Shown here: one piece after another, positions 1 through 5,202 of the stretch
Position numbering within the stretch: the first letter of the stretch is position 1
Layout: the number at the start of each line of letters is the position of its first letter
Assembly (NCBI GenBank): GCA_902494605.1
Contig: CABUUG010000070.1
Coordinates: 1-9,191 of the forward strand
Direction of reading: 5' to 3'
Length of the DNA: 9,191 bases
From: an uncultured Collinsella sp.
GTDB lineage: Bacteria; Actinomycetota; Coriobacteriia; Coriobacteriales; Coriobacteriaceae
Position numbers and translations under genes: made by a program
Notes under the pieces: model-generated
What the model was told of the DNA's origin: nothing
Database searches by the model: none
Seen by the model: the letters and a program-made list of their open reading frames with translations, nothing else

Positions 1-1
1 C

Positions 2-85
2 GGGCGGGCGCTCAAGGCCGTCGCGAGGAAGCGGCTCAGGGCGATATACGCCGTGATGCGCGACCGGGTGCCCTACCGGGAGTAG
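2..85 (+). CDS. C-terminal end of an IS110-family-like transposase (partial)
   Basis: The frame starting at base 2 stays open from the window edge to a TAG at 83-85 and encodes 27 residues including ARKRLRAIYAVMRDRVPY. This basic, helical ending resembles the C-terminus of IS110-family (DEDD/Transposase_20) transposases, which commonly finish with an 'AxRKxLxxIYxxLRDxxPY'-like helix; that is family knowledge recalled, not searched. IS110 enzymes are RNA-guided recombinases that use a bridge RNA encoded in a non-coding end of the element. The catalytic domains lie outside the window, so intactness cannot be judged. If correct, the right end of the element lies between the stop and the pckA leader. 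An unrelated small basic protein is possible because only 27 residues are visible. Confidence 0.5.
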   Translation, partial: GRALKAVARKRLRAIYAVMRDRVPYRE

Positions 86-265
86 CCCCGACGGTTGACA
101 AAACTATAGGAACACCCAATGACTAGGCCGCTTGCCTGCGATTTTTGACCGTTGGGCGGGCTTGCCGCCCTTGCCGCAAAAACGTTTTTGCATATCGGGT
201 ACAACGGGCTTTACGTGAGTAAAGTGCGCGCCGCGTTCACGTGTCGCGTTTTTAAAGGAGGCCCC
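86..265 (+). promoter_or_regulatory. Leader / upstream region of pckA
   Basis: This 180-base stretch has no convincing ORF. It contains a TTGACA hexamer at 95-100 (no good -10 follows at 16-18 bases), a GC hairpin with arms GGGCGG (154-159) and CCGCCC (165-170), the 16-base palindrome at 176-191, and a small perfect hairpin CTTTAC (209-214) / GTAAAG (219-224). The ribosome site AAAGGAGG (254-261) ends four bases before the pckA ATG. Part of the stretch may belong to the non-coding end of the IS110-like element, so transposon end and native promoter cannot be separated from sequence alone. Confidence 0.4.
176..191. promoter_or_regulatory. Perfect 16-base palindrome, candidate LacI/GalR-type operator upstream of pckA
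   Basis: The sequence GCAAAAACGTTTTTGC is perfectly self-complementary and has the central CpG flanked by A- and T-tracts (AAACGTTT) that is typical of LacI/GalR-family and CcpA-like operators. It lies 74 bases upstream of the pckA start codon. PEP carboxykinase genes are commonly under catabolite control in Gram-positive bacteria, so an operator here is sensible. Its function is inferred; the palindrome itself is directly visible. Confidence 0.45.
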
Positions 266-1936
266 ATGCCTGGTGTTACCCCTGCAGAAGTTTTGTCCAA
301 CTTTGGTATTACGCTGGTCGAAGATCCCGCCGAGAATCAGCCCCGTCTGCTGGTCGATCTACCCGCCGCGGAGCTCGTCGAGCACGCTATCCGCCGCGAA
401 GAAGGCCGCATGGCATCCAACGGCGCGCTGGTGATCGAGACGGGGGAGCGTACCGGCCGTTCCCCCAATGACCGCTTTATCGTTGACACCCCCGATGTTC
501 ACGACAAGATCGCCTGGGGTGCGGTCAACCGCCCGCTGTCCGTCGAGAGCTATGAGGCCATCAAGGCCGGCATCGTCGACTATCTCAACGAGCGCGACGT
601 GTTCGTCACCCGCGGCATGGCAGGCGCCGACCGCAACCACACGCGTCGACTGCTCGTTGCCTGCGAGCGTGCCAGCCAGGCGCTCTTTATCAAGCAGATG
701 CTCGCCCGCCCGCTCGCCCGCGAAATCGCGCGCACCGGCGAGCCCGACTTCTGCGTGCTCGCAGCGCCCGGTTACCAGTGCGACCCCGCCATCAAGGGCC
801 TCAACTCCAGCGCTGCCGTGGTCATCAACTTCCAGGAACGCGTGATTCTGGTCGCCGGCACCGGCTACTCCGGCGAGATCAAAAAGTCGATCTTTAGCGT
901 CATGAACTATCTGCTGCCCGTCGAGGACGACGTGCTGCCCATGCACTGCTCGGCCAGCATGGATCCCGTCACGCACGAGACCGCCGTGTTCTTTGGCCTG
1001 TCCGGCACCGGCAAGACCACGCTTTCGGCCAATCCCACGCGCCTGCTGATCGGCGATGACGAGCACGGTTGGTCCGACATGGGTATCTTCAACATCGAGG
1101 GTGGCTGCTACGCAAAATGCGAGGGCCTGGACGCCTTCCACGAGCCTGAGATCTTCAACGCCGTCCGTTTTGGCGCCATTTGCGAAAACGTGGTGCTCGA
1201 CGAGAACCGCAAGCCCAACTACGACGACATCTCGATTACGCACAACACGCGCGTGGCCTATCCCGTGGAGCACATTCCTAACGCGTGGACTAAGGGCATG
1301 GGCACCACTCCGAGTGTCGTGCTGTTCCTGACTTGCGACGCTTTTGGCGTGCTGCCGCCCATCTCGCGCCTGACGGCCGATGCCGCCATGTACCACTTTG
1401 TGACGGGCTTTACGGCTAAGATTCCCGGCACCGAGGTCGGCGTCACCGAGCCCACGCCCACGTTCTCTTCGCTGTTCGGCGAGCCGTTTATGCCGCTCGA
1501 CCCCATGGTTTACGCCAAGATGCTTGGCGAGCGCATTGCCGACGGCCGCACGCGCGTGTACCTGGTCAACACCGGCTGGATTGGCGGCGGCTACGGCGTG
1601 GGCCATCGCATCGAGCTTGCCTACACGCGCTCGCTGGTCGCGCGCGCCCTCGACGGCACCATCGAGGACAGCGAGTTCGTGCACGACGACATCTTTAACG
1701 TCGACATTCCCACGACGTGCCACGGCGTGCCCGATGGCATCCTGGTGCCGCGCCAATACTGGCAGAGCACCGCGCGCTACGACGAGGCCGCGCACAACCT
1801 GGCGGTGATGTTCGAGGAGAACTTCGAGAAGAAGTACTCGCACCTGCCCGAGTCCGTCAAAGCCGCCGGCCCGCACGCCCAGGTGTCCGCCGAGGCCCGT
1901 CATCGCGGCCGCGGCCTGCTGGGGCTCCGCCACTAG
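266..1936 (+). CDS. pckA: Phosphoenolpyruvate carboxykinase (ATP)
   Basis: The product is 556 residues, close to the usual 530-550 of ATP-dependent PEP carboxykinases. These cytosolic enzymes interconvert oxaloacetate plus ATP with phosphoenolpyruvate, CO2 and ADP. Visible signatures are the substrate-binding TGRSPNDRF (residues 63-71, Arg65), the ERVILVAGTGYSGEIKKSIF block, the P-loop GLSGTGKTTLS from residue 244 (Lys250) and the second kinase motif IGDDEHGWSDMGIFNIEGG with its metal-binding aspartates. All are intact, which separates it from the GTP-type enzyme. I chose the ATG at 266 because AAAGGAGG lies four bases upstream and the family N-terminus starts there; the open frame extends up to 152 but that portion lacks family character. 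In fermentative anaerobes the enzyme often runs towards oxaloacetate for succinate formation and ATP gain. A terminator-like repeat follows 19 bases after the stop, suggesting a monocistronic unit. Confidence 0.96.
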   Translation: MPGVTPAEVLSNFGITLVEDPAENQPRLLVDLPAAELVEHAIRREEGRMASNGALVIETGERTGRSPNDRFIVDTPDVHDKIAWGAVNRPLSVESYEAIKAGIVDYLNERDVFVTRGMAGADRNHTRRLLVACERASQALFIKQMLARPLAREIARTGEPDFCVLAAPGYQCDPAIKGLNSSAAVVINFQERVILVAGTGYSGEIKKSIFSVMNYLLPVEDDVLPMHCSASMDPVTHETAVFFGLSGTGKTTLSANPTRLLIGDDEHGWSDMGIFNIEGGCYAKCEGLDAFHEPEIFNAVRFGAICENVVLDENRKPNYDDISITHNTRVAYPVEHIPNAWTKGMGTTPSVVLFLTCDAFGVLPPISRLTADAAMYHFVTGFTAKIPGTEVGVTEPTPTFSSLFGEPFMPLDPMVYAKMLGERIADGRTRVYLVNTGWIGGGYGVGHRIELAYTRSLVARALDGTIEDSEFVHDDIFNVDIPTTCHGVPDGILVPRQYWQSTARYDEAAHNLAVMFEENFEKKYSHLPESVKAAGPHAQVSAEARHRGRGLLGLRH

Positions 1937-1955
1937 CGTCGCCTCGAGTCCATAT

Positions 1956-1992
1956 CCACCACAAAGGGGACAGGCGCCTTTGTGGTGGTTTT
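1956..1992 (+). repeat. Palindromic intergenic repeat, copy 1 (terminator-like, after pckA)
   Basis: Arms CCACCACAAAGG (1956-1967) and CCTTTGTGGTGG (1977-1988) form a perfect 12-bp stem around the 9-base loop GGACAGGCG, followed by TTTT at 1989-1992. It starts 19 bases after the pckA stop and could act as an intrinsic terminator on the plus strand. Its near identity to three other copies marks it as one member of a dispersed family. The loop reads GGACAGG on the plus strand, as in copy 3. Confidence 0.9.
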
Positions 1993-2019
1993 GCTCGTGT
2001 GGATGACTCGGGTTACAAT
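1991..2019 (+). promoter_or_regulatory. Candidate sigma70-type promoter for the B3/B4 gene
   Basis: TACAAT at 2014-2019 matches five of six -10 positions. TTGCTC at 1991-1996 is a partial -35 (TTG conserved) with a 17-base spacer. The -35 starts inside the T-run of repeat copy 1, so terminator and promoter abut. A start near 2026 would give a leader of about 138 bases before the next ATG. No experimental support; spacing and the -10 are the main evidence. Confidence 0.45.
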
Positions 2020-2104
2020 ACGCCTGACATATCGTCCTCTTCTCCGGATGGGGGCAGCGCAAGCGTTCTTGTGACGGCACCGTAGGACTTTGAAGGTGGC
2101 CGCT

Positions 2105-2143
2105 GTGAGGGCGCTTTTTGTTTAGGCGCCCTCACTCGGGCGC
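2105..2143 (+). promoter_or_regulatory. Leader with mutually exclusive hairpins ahead of the B3/B4 gene
   Basis: GTGAGGGCGC (2105-2114) pairs perfectly with GCGCCCTCAC (2126-2135) across an 11-base U-rich loop. The GCGCCC at 2126-2131 can instead pair with GGGCGC at 2138-2143 around the loop TCACTC. The two folds exclude each other and end just before the ribosome site at 2152-2158. Such geometry is common in attenuators and translation-control leaders, but I do not recognise a known riboswitch or T-box motif, and no T-run follows either hairpin. Confidence 0.35.
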
Positions 2144-2163
2144 GCACAATGAAGGGAGAGCGT

Positions 2164-2883
2164 ATGAAGAGCTTTATTGCCGAGGATTCATTCTGGGAGT
2201 TGTTTCCGCAGGCAGCGGTCGGTGTTGTGGTCGTGGAGGGCATGAAGTCCACGGCTCAGATTCCTCAAGAGGACGTGGATGCGATTGCGGCGTTGCTCGA
2301 CCGCGCCAATATCGATGCGGAGCGTCATCTGACCAGCGACACTATCAGCGAGAACGCACCGGTCAAGGCATGGCGCGAGGCCTATCGTCTGTTCAAGACC
2401 AAGAAAGGCGCGCGCTGCTCGATCGAGAACTTGCTCAAACGCGTGCTCAAAGGCAAGCCGGTGGGTCACATTACGCCCGCGGTGGATATTTACAACACGG
2501 TGTCGCTGACCTACGCGCTGCCCGTGGGAGGCGAGGATCTGCATGCGATCGAGGGAGACCTTCGCTTGAAGGTGACCGACGGTGGCGATGCGTTCTTGCC
2601 GCTTGGCGAGGAGGCGGACGATCCGACGCTGCCCGGCGAGCTCGCCTACATCGACGATGCGGGCGCTGTGTGCCGCTGCTGGAACTGGCGCGACGGCGTT
2701 CGCACGGCGCTGTCCGATAATTCGGCCGATGCGTTCCTGGCGATTGAGTGCGTGGAGTCCGAGCGGATGGGGGATTGCCAGGCTGCGATCGATCGCTTAG
2801 CCGAGCTGCTTGAGCGCTATCTGGGAGCTACGGTTGTCATTAAGACGCTTGTGACCCGCGACAATCCTTGCATGGAGCTGTAG
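2164..2883 (+). CDS. B3/B4 tRNA-binding domain protein (PheRS-beta editing-domain-like)
   Basis: This 239-residue protein matches the freestanding B3/B4 family, related to the editing module of the phenylalanyl-tRNA synthetase beta subunit. Diagnostic blocks are VDIYNTVSLTYALPVGGEDL (residues 107-126), the following EGDLRLKVTDGGDAFLPLG, and CWNWRDGVRTALSDNS (172-187). By analogy it would hydrolyse mis-charged aminoacyl-tRNA or a related aminoacyl substrate in the cytosol; that is inferred from fold relationship, and many members are uncharacterised. The ATG at 2164 has AAGGGAG (2152-2158) five bases upstream, whereas the in-frame ATG at 2149 would overlap this site and has none of its own. 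The gene appears to have its own promoter and a structured leader, and repeat copy 2 follows 26 bases after the stop. No signal peptide or membrane segment is seen. Confidence 0.85.
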   Translation: MKSFIAEDSFWELFPQAAVGVVVVEGMKSTAQIPQEDVDAIAALLDRANIDAERHLTSDTISENAPVKAWREAYRLFKTKKGARCSIENLLKRVLKGKPVGHITPAVDIYNTVSLTYALPVGGEDLHAIEGDLRLKVTDGGDAFLPLGEEADDPTLPGELAYIDDAGAVCRCWNWRDGVRTALSDNSADAFLAIECVESERMGDCQAAIDRLAELLERYLGATVVIKTLVTRDNPCMEL

Positions 2884-2909
2884 CGGCGTCTAGAACCTAT
2901 TGATGCCCC

Positions 2910-2948
2910 AAACCACCACAAAGGTGCCTGTCCCCTTTGTGGTGGTTT
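2910..2948 (+). repeat. Palindromic intergenic repeat, copy 2 (terminator-like, after B3/B4 gene)
   Basis: Arms AAACCACCACAAAGG (2910-2924) and CCTTTGTGGTGGTTT (2934-2948) form a perfect 15-bp stem with the 9-base loop TGCCTGTCC. The T-run continues to 2950 (TTTTT), a good plus-strand intrinsic terminator. The loop is the reverse complement of GGACAGGCA, so this copy is inverted relative to copies 1 and 3. Confidence 0.9.
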
Positions 2949-2983
2949 TTATGTTGATGGGTTAACAAATGGGGTATTTGGGT

Positions 2984-3020
2984 ACGGGTGTCGCCTTATG
3001 CGACTAAGATGTTTACCCGT
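2984..3020. promoter_or_regulatory. Nested inverted repeats upstream of the MarR gene
   Basis: ACGGGT (2984-2989) and ACCCGT (3015-3020) are complementary and enclose a second pair GTCGC (2990-2994) / GCGAC (3000-3004). The site lies 34-70 bases before the MarR start codon, where autoregulatory operators of MarR proteins are usually found. I could not identify a convincing -35/-10 pair, so promoter placement is open. The operator role is inferred. Confidence 0.3.
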
Positions 3021-3053
3021 TAGCATTATGCAAGCGAAAGGCGGTCGTCTCCC

Positions 3054-3503
3054 ATGCAGCAGAGCGACGAGACACGTTTCGAGGATTTTGTCGGACTGAT
3101 TAGCGGGCTCTACAAGGAGATTCAGCGTATCAAGACGTCCGAGGGCGCAAGGCTGGGCCTCAAGGGCTCCGACGTTATGTGTCTGTACTATCTTGAGCGC
3201 AGCAAGGACGGCCTGACTGGCGCTGACCTGGCTCGCATGGCAGGCGTGACCCGCGCCGCTGTCTCGCGTACGCTCGCGCATCTGGAGGAGGGCGGCTACG
3301 TCGAGGTCGATGATTCGGGCGATGCCGCCGTTAAGTATCGTGCTCCGGTGCGCCTGACCGCTCTGGGCGGCGAGAGCATGAGCGAGGCGGACCGCATCAT
3401 TCGCGAGGTGCTCGATACCACCGGTAAGGCTATGGGTGCGGAGCAGCGCGAGCAGATGTATGCGTCGCTGCGCACGATTCTCAACACCCTGCGCGAGATC
3501 TAA
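3054..3503 (+). CDS. MarR-family winged-helix transcriptional regulator
   Basis: The 149-residue length and architecture fit MarR dimeric repressors: an N-terminal dimerisation helix (residues 8-30), a winged HTH with helix 2 at GLTGADLARMAG (53-64), recognition helix VTRAAVSRTLAHLEEGGYV (65-83), a wing around DDSGDAAVKYRAPVRLTALG (86-105), and a C-terminal dimerisation helix rich in charged residues. ATG 3054 is preceded by AAAGGCGG (3037-3044) at nine bases. MarR proteins bind palindromic operators and respond to small ligands; the ligand cannot be read from sequence. The gene lies 119 bases upstream of a DegV-type fatty-acid-binding protein on the same strand. In Firmicutes the MarR protein FabT controls fatty-acid synthesis, so a lipid-sensing role is conceivable but unproven. 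No repeat copy lies between the two genes. Confidence 0.88.
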   Translation: MQQSDETRFEDFVGLISGLYKEIQRIKTSEGARLGLKGSDVMCLYYLERSKDGLTGADLARMAGVTRAAVSRTLAHLEEGGYVEVDDSGDAAVKYRAPVRLTALGGESMSEADRIIREVLDTTGKAMGAEQREQMYASLRTILNTLREI

Positions 3504-3622
3504 GGCCGCCAAGGCATTTGCTTCCAATTAACAACTGCATAGTCCCGTTTGAGCGCGTATGCCGTGCCGGGGCATTGCTGTCAAAATTCCCTGCGCGGGA
3601 CCTGCGCAAGAAAGGATTCGCT

Positions 3623-4477
3623 ATGTCCATTCGTATTATTACCGATTCCGCGAGCGATATGTCGCCGGCTGAGCACCCCGCTCTGCGTGTTCTGCCGCTG
3701 TCCGTCACCTTTGGCACCGATGTGTACATGGATGGCGTCGACATCGATCACCAGCGCTTTTACGAGATGCTCGTGGAGCGCGATGAGCTGCCCAAGACCG
3801 GCCAGGTCAACCCGTACGCGTTTTCGCAGGCGATTGCCGAGGCGCGTGAGGCCGGCGATGAGGCTGTGATTATTACCGTGGGTGCTAAGCTTTCGGGCAC
3901 CAATCAGAGTGCCCGTACCGCACTTGCCGAGGCACCGGGCGGCGACGTGTTCGTGGTAGACAGCAACAACGTTACCCTGGGCGAGCGCGTCCTGGTTGAG
4001 TATGCGCTGCGCTTGGTGGACGAGGGCCGTAGTGTGGCCCAGATCGCGGCGGCGGTCGAGGCCGTGCGCGACCGCGTGGTGGTTATCGGCCTGCTCGAGA
4101 CACTGGAGTACCTGGTGCGCGGCGGTCGTCTGTCTGCTGCGGCCGGCGCCGTGGGTACGCTGCTCAACGTAAAGCCCGTGGTGGCTGTCGAGGACGGTCT
4201 GATCGTGCAACTGGGCAAGGCGCGCGGGTCCAAGAACGGCCGCAACCTGCTGAACCAAAAGGTCGAAAAGGCGGGCGGTATCGACTTTTCCATGCCGCTG
4301 GCGCTCGGCTATACAGGTCTTTCGGATGCGGTGCTCAAGAAATATATCGAGGACAGCACGGCGCTGTGGGCTGGCCACGCCGAGGGCGAACTGCCCGTTC
4401 ACACCATCGGCGCCACCATCGGCACCCACGTAGGCCCCGGCGCCGTAGCCGTAGCCTTCTTCCAGCCCGCTAACTAA
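3623..4477 (+). CDS. DegV-family fatty-acid-binding protein (FakB-like)
   Basis: The 284-residue protein has the full DegV layout: N-terminal IITDSASDMS (residues 5-14), LPLSVTFGTDVYMDG (24-38), FYEMLVERDELPKTGQVNP (46-64), the ligand-contact KLSGTNQSA (89-97), VVDSNNVTLGE, and the family hallmark LLETLEYLVRGGRLS before LLNVKPVVAVEDG. DegV/FakB proteins bind a fatty acid and present it to the kinase FakA, which makes acyl-phosphate for phospholipid synthesis. No FakA is visible here. Many DegV homologues have unknown ligands, so the specific role is inferred. The ATG at 3623 is set by AAAGGA (3611-3616) six bases upstream and the conserved start; the open frame extends upstream to 3518 without family similarity. 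The middle block reads LPKTGQVNP rather than the usual LPTTSQPSP, so a common ligand-contact Ser/Thr position differs. Repeat copy 3 begins nine bases after the stop. Confidence 0.93.
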   Translation: MSIRIITDSASDMSPAEHPALRVLPLSVTFGTDVYMDGVDIDHQRFYEMLVERDELPKTGQVNPYAFSQAIAEAREAGDEAVIITVGAKLSGTNQSARTALAEAPGGDVFVVDSNNVTLGERVLVEYALRLVDEGRSVAQIAAAVEAVRDRVVVIGLLETLEYLVRGGRLSAAAGAVGTLLNVKPVVAVEDGLIVQLGKARGSKNGRNLLNQKVEKAGGIDFSMPLALGYTGLSDAVLKKYIEDSTALWAGHAEGELPVHTIGATIGTHVGPGAVAVAFFQPAN

Positions 4478-4486
4478 CCGACCCGC

Positions 4487-4530
4487 CATAAACCACCACA
4501 AAGGGGACAGGCCCTTTGTGGTGGTTTATG
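4487..4530 (+). repeat. Palindromic intergenic repeat, copy 3 (between degV-like and MGMT genes)
   Basis: This is the longest palindrome of the family. Arm CATAAACCACCACAAAGG (4487-4504) is perfectly complementary to 4513-4530, and the G4505-C4512 pair can extend the stem to 19 bp with loop GACAGG. The loop core is GGACAGGC, in the same orientation as copy 1. The downstream arm has only TTT before ATG, so termination on the plus strand should be weak. The next gene's ribosome site begins 12 bases later, so readthrough from the DegV gene is plausible. Confidence 0.9.
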
Positions 4531-4556
4531 CTTTTCCGGGTGGAAGGGAGCGAGCA

Positions 4557-4877
4557 ATGGCGTCTGAGGGCTTTTTTGAACGGGTGTACGAGGTGGTCGA
4601 GCAGATCCCCGAGGGGATGGTCGCCACGTATGGTCAGGTGGCGCTGCTTGCCGGTCGTCCACGAAGTGCGCGGTACGTGGGGTATGCCCTGCACAGTAAT
4701 CCGCGCCCCGGCCAGATTCCCTGCCATCGTGTGGTGTTTGCCGACGGCCGTATCTGTGAGGGCTTTGCCTTTGGTGGCCCCGATGCTCAGCGCGAGCTCT
4801 TAATGGGGGAGGGCGTGACGTTTGCCGATCCCATGCATGTTGATCTGGCCGCCTGTCGTTGGCCTGCCGGGCTTTAA
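4557..4877 (+). CDS. Short MGMT-family protein (alkylguanine alkyltransferase DNA-binding domain with active-site Cys)
   Basis: The 106-residue protein consists of only the C-terminal domain of O6-alkylguanine-DNA alkyltransferases. It shows IPEGMVATYGQVA (residues 17-29), the arginine-finger segment GRPRSARYVGYALHSNP (33-49), the active-site IPCHRVVFADGRI (54-66, Cys56) and LLMGEG (81-86). Alkyltransferase-like (ATL) proteins of similar size usually have Trp or Ala instead of the catalytic Cys; here Cys is present, so it may be a true minimal methyltransferase or a DNA-lesion flagging protein. The typical N-terminal Ada/MGMT domain is absent. The ATG at 4557 follows GGAAGGGAG (4542-4550) at six bases. 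An in-frame GTG at 4518 would start within repeat copy 3 and lacks a ribosome site. Repeat copy 4 begins 14 bases after the stop. Confidence 0.88.
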   Translation: MASEGFFERVYEVVEQIPEGMVATYGQVALLAGRPRSARYVGYALHSNPRPGQIPCHRVVFADGRICEGFAFGGPDAQRELLMGEGVTFADPMHVDLAACRWPAGL

Positions 4878-4891
4878 CGGCGGGCTTCGTC

Positions 4892-4932
4892 AAAACCACC
4901 ACAAAGGTGCCTGTCTCCTTCGTGGTGGTTTT
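4892..4932 (+). repeat. Palindromic intergenic repeat, copy 4 (diverged, after MGMT gene)
   Basis: Arm AAAACCACCACAAAGG (4892-4907) pairs with CCTTCGTGGTGGTTTT (4917-4932) except for one A4903-C4921 mismatch. The loop is TGCCTGTCT, one base different from copy 2 and in the same orientation. TTTT closes the right arm, giving a reasonable plus-strand terminator for the MGMT gene. The substitutions relative to the other copies suggest an older or less constrained copy. Confidence 0.88.
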
Positions 4933-5108
4933 AGTTTACCGGAGCTAACTTATGGAGAAGGTGTGGCGGCGCATATTGACGCTACAAAGTAAACCACGGT
5001 GAACTATATTATATTCAGCAACGGAGCAGGCAATAGGCGATGAAAAAGCCTGCCCTGTTGAGTTTGATTCGCATCCCTCCCCTCTGTGCGATTCAACGGT
5101 GTACTTCG

Positions 5109-5150
5109 GGAACAGGCCCGCTGGCAACTATCTGCCAGCGGGCCTGTTCC
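5109..5150. terminator. Strong 18-bp hairpin between convergent MGMT and trpS genes
   Basis: GGAACAGGCCCGCTGGCA (5109-5126) is perfectly complementary to 5133-5150 with the 6-base loop ACTATC. It lies 52 bases beyond the trpS stop. On the trpS strand no U-run follows; on the plus strand TGTTT follows. It may work as a bidirectional 3'-end barrier rather than a textbook intrinsic terminator. Confidence 0.6.
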
Positions 5151-5155
5151 TGTTT

Positions 5156-5177
5156 CGGTGAGGATTCAGCCTCACCG
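5156..5177. terminator. Second 8-bp hairpin just downstream of trpS
   Basis: CGGTGAGG (5156-5163) and CCTCACCG (5170-5177) form a perfect stem around ATTCAG, 25 bases after the trpS stop and five bases from the larger hairpin at 5109-5150. It lacks a U-run on either strand. It probably adds to 3'-end structure of the trpS mRNA. Confidence 0.45.
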
Positions 5178-5202
5178 TCTATGTTGTGCGAAGGCGCTTT
5201 GC

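Larger units (their letters stand above)
4933..5202. other. Convergent intergenic region with three hairpins; possible structured RNA
   Basis: No convincing gene lies between repeat copy 4 and the trpS stop. An AT-rich TATATTATATT at 5005-5015 could supply a plus-strand -10, but the best upstream hexamer (TTGACG, 4976-4981) is 23 or more bases away, too far for a normal promoter. Downstream are GCAGGC (5026-5031) / GCCTGC (5048-5053), an imperfect hairpin between about 5057 and 5099, and the strong stems at 5109-5150 and 5156-5177. A small RNA or only 3'-end structure are both possible. Confidence 0.3.

Noticed and set aside
359..2080. 573-residue minus-strand open frame antisense to pckA
   Set aside because: It mirrors pckA codons in a GC-rich genome. 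Its product is low-complexity (rich in H, G, V, A, R), has no motif, and the plus-strand frame is unambiguously pckA.
4518..4556. GTG start at 4518 for the MGMT-type gene
   Set aside because: It lies inside the repeat palindrome without a ribosome site; the ATG at 4557 has a good site and matches the domain start.
1956..4932. CRISPR array formed by the four repeats
   Set aside because: The units are palindromic, change orientation and are separated by whole genes rather than 30-40 base spacers.
4976..5015. TTGACG (4976-4981) with TATATT (5005-5010) as a promoter
   Set aside because: The spacer is 23 bases or more, too long for a normal sigma70 promoter; kept only as a weak hint of transcription start.
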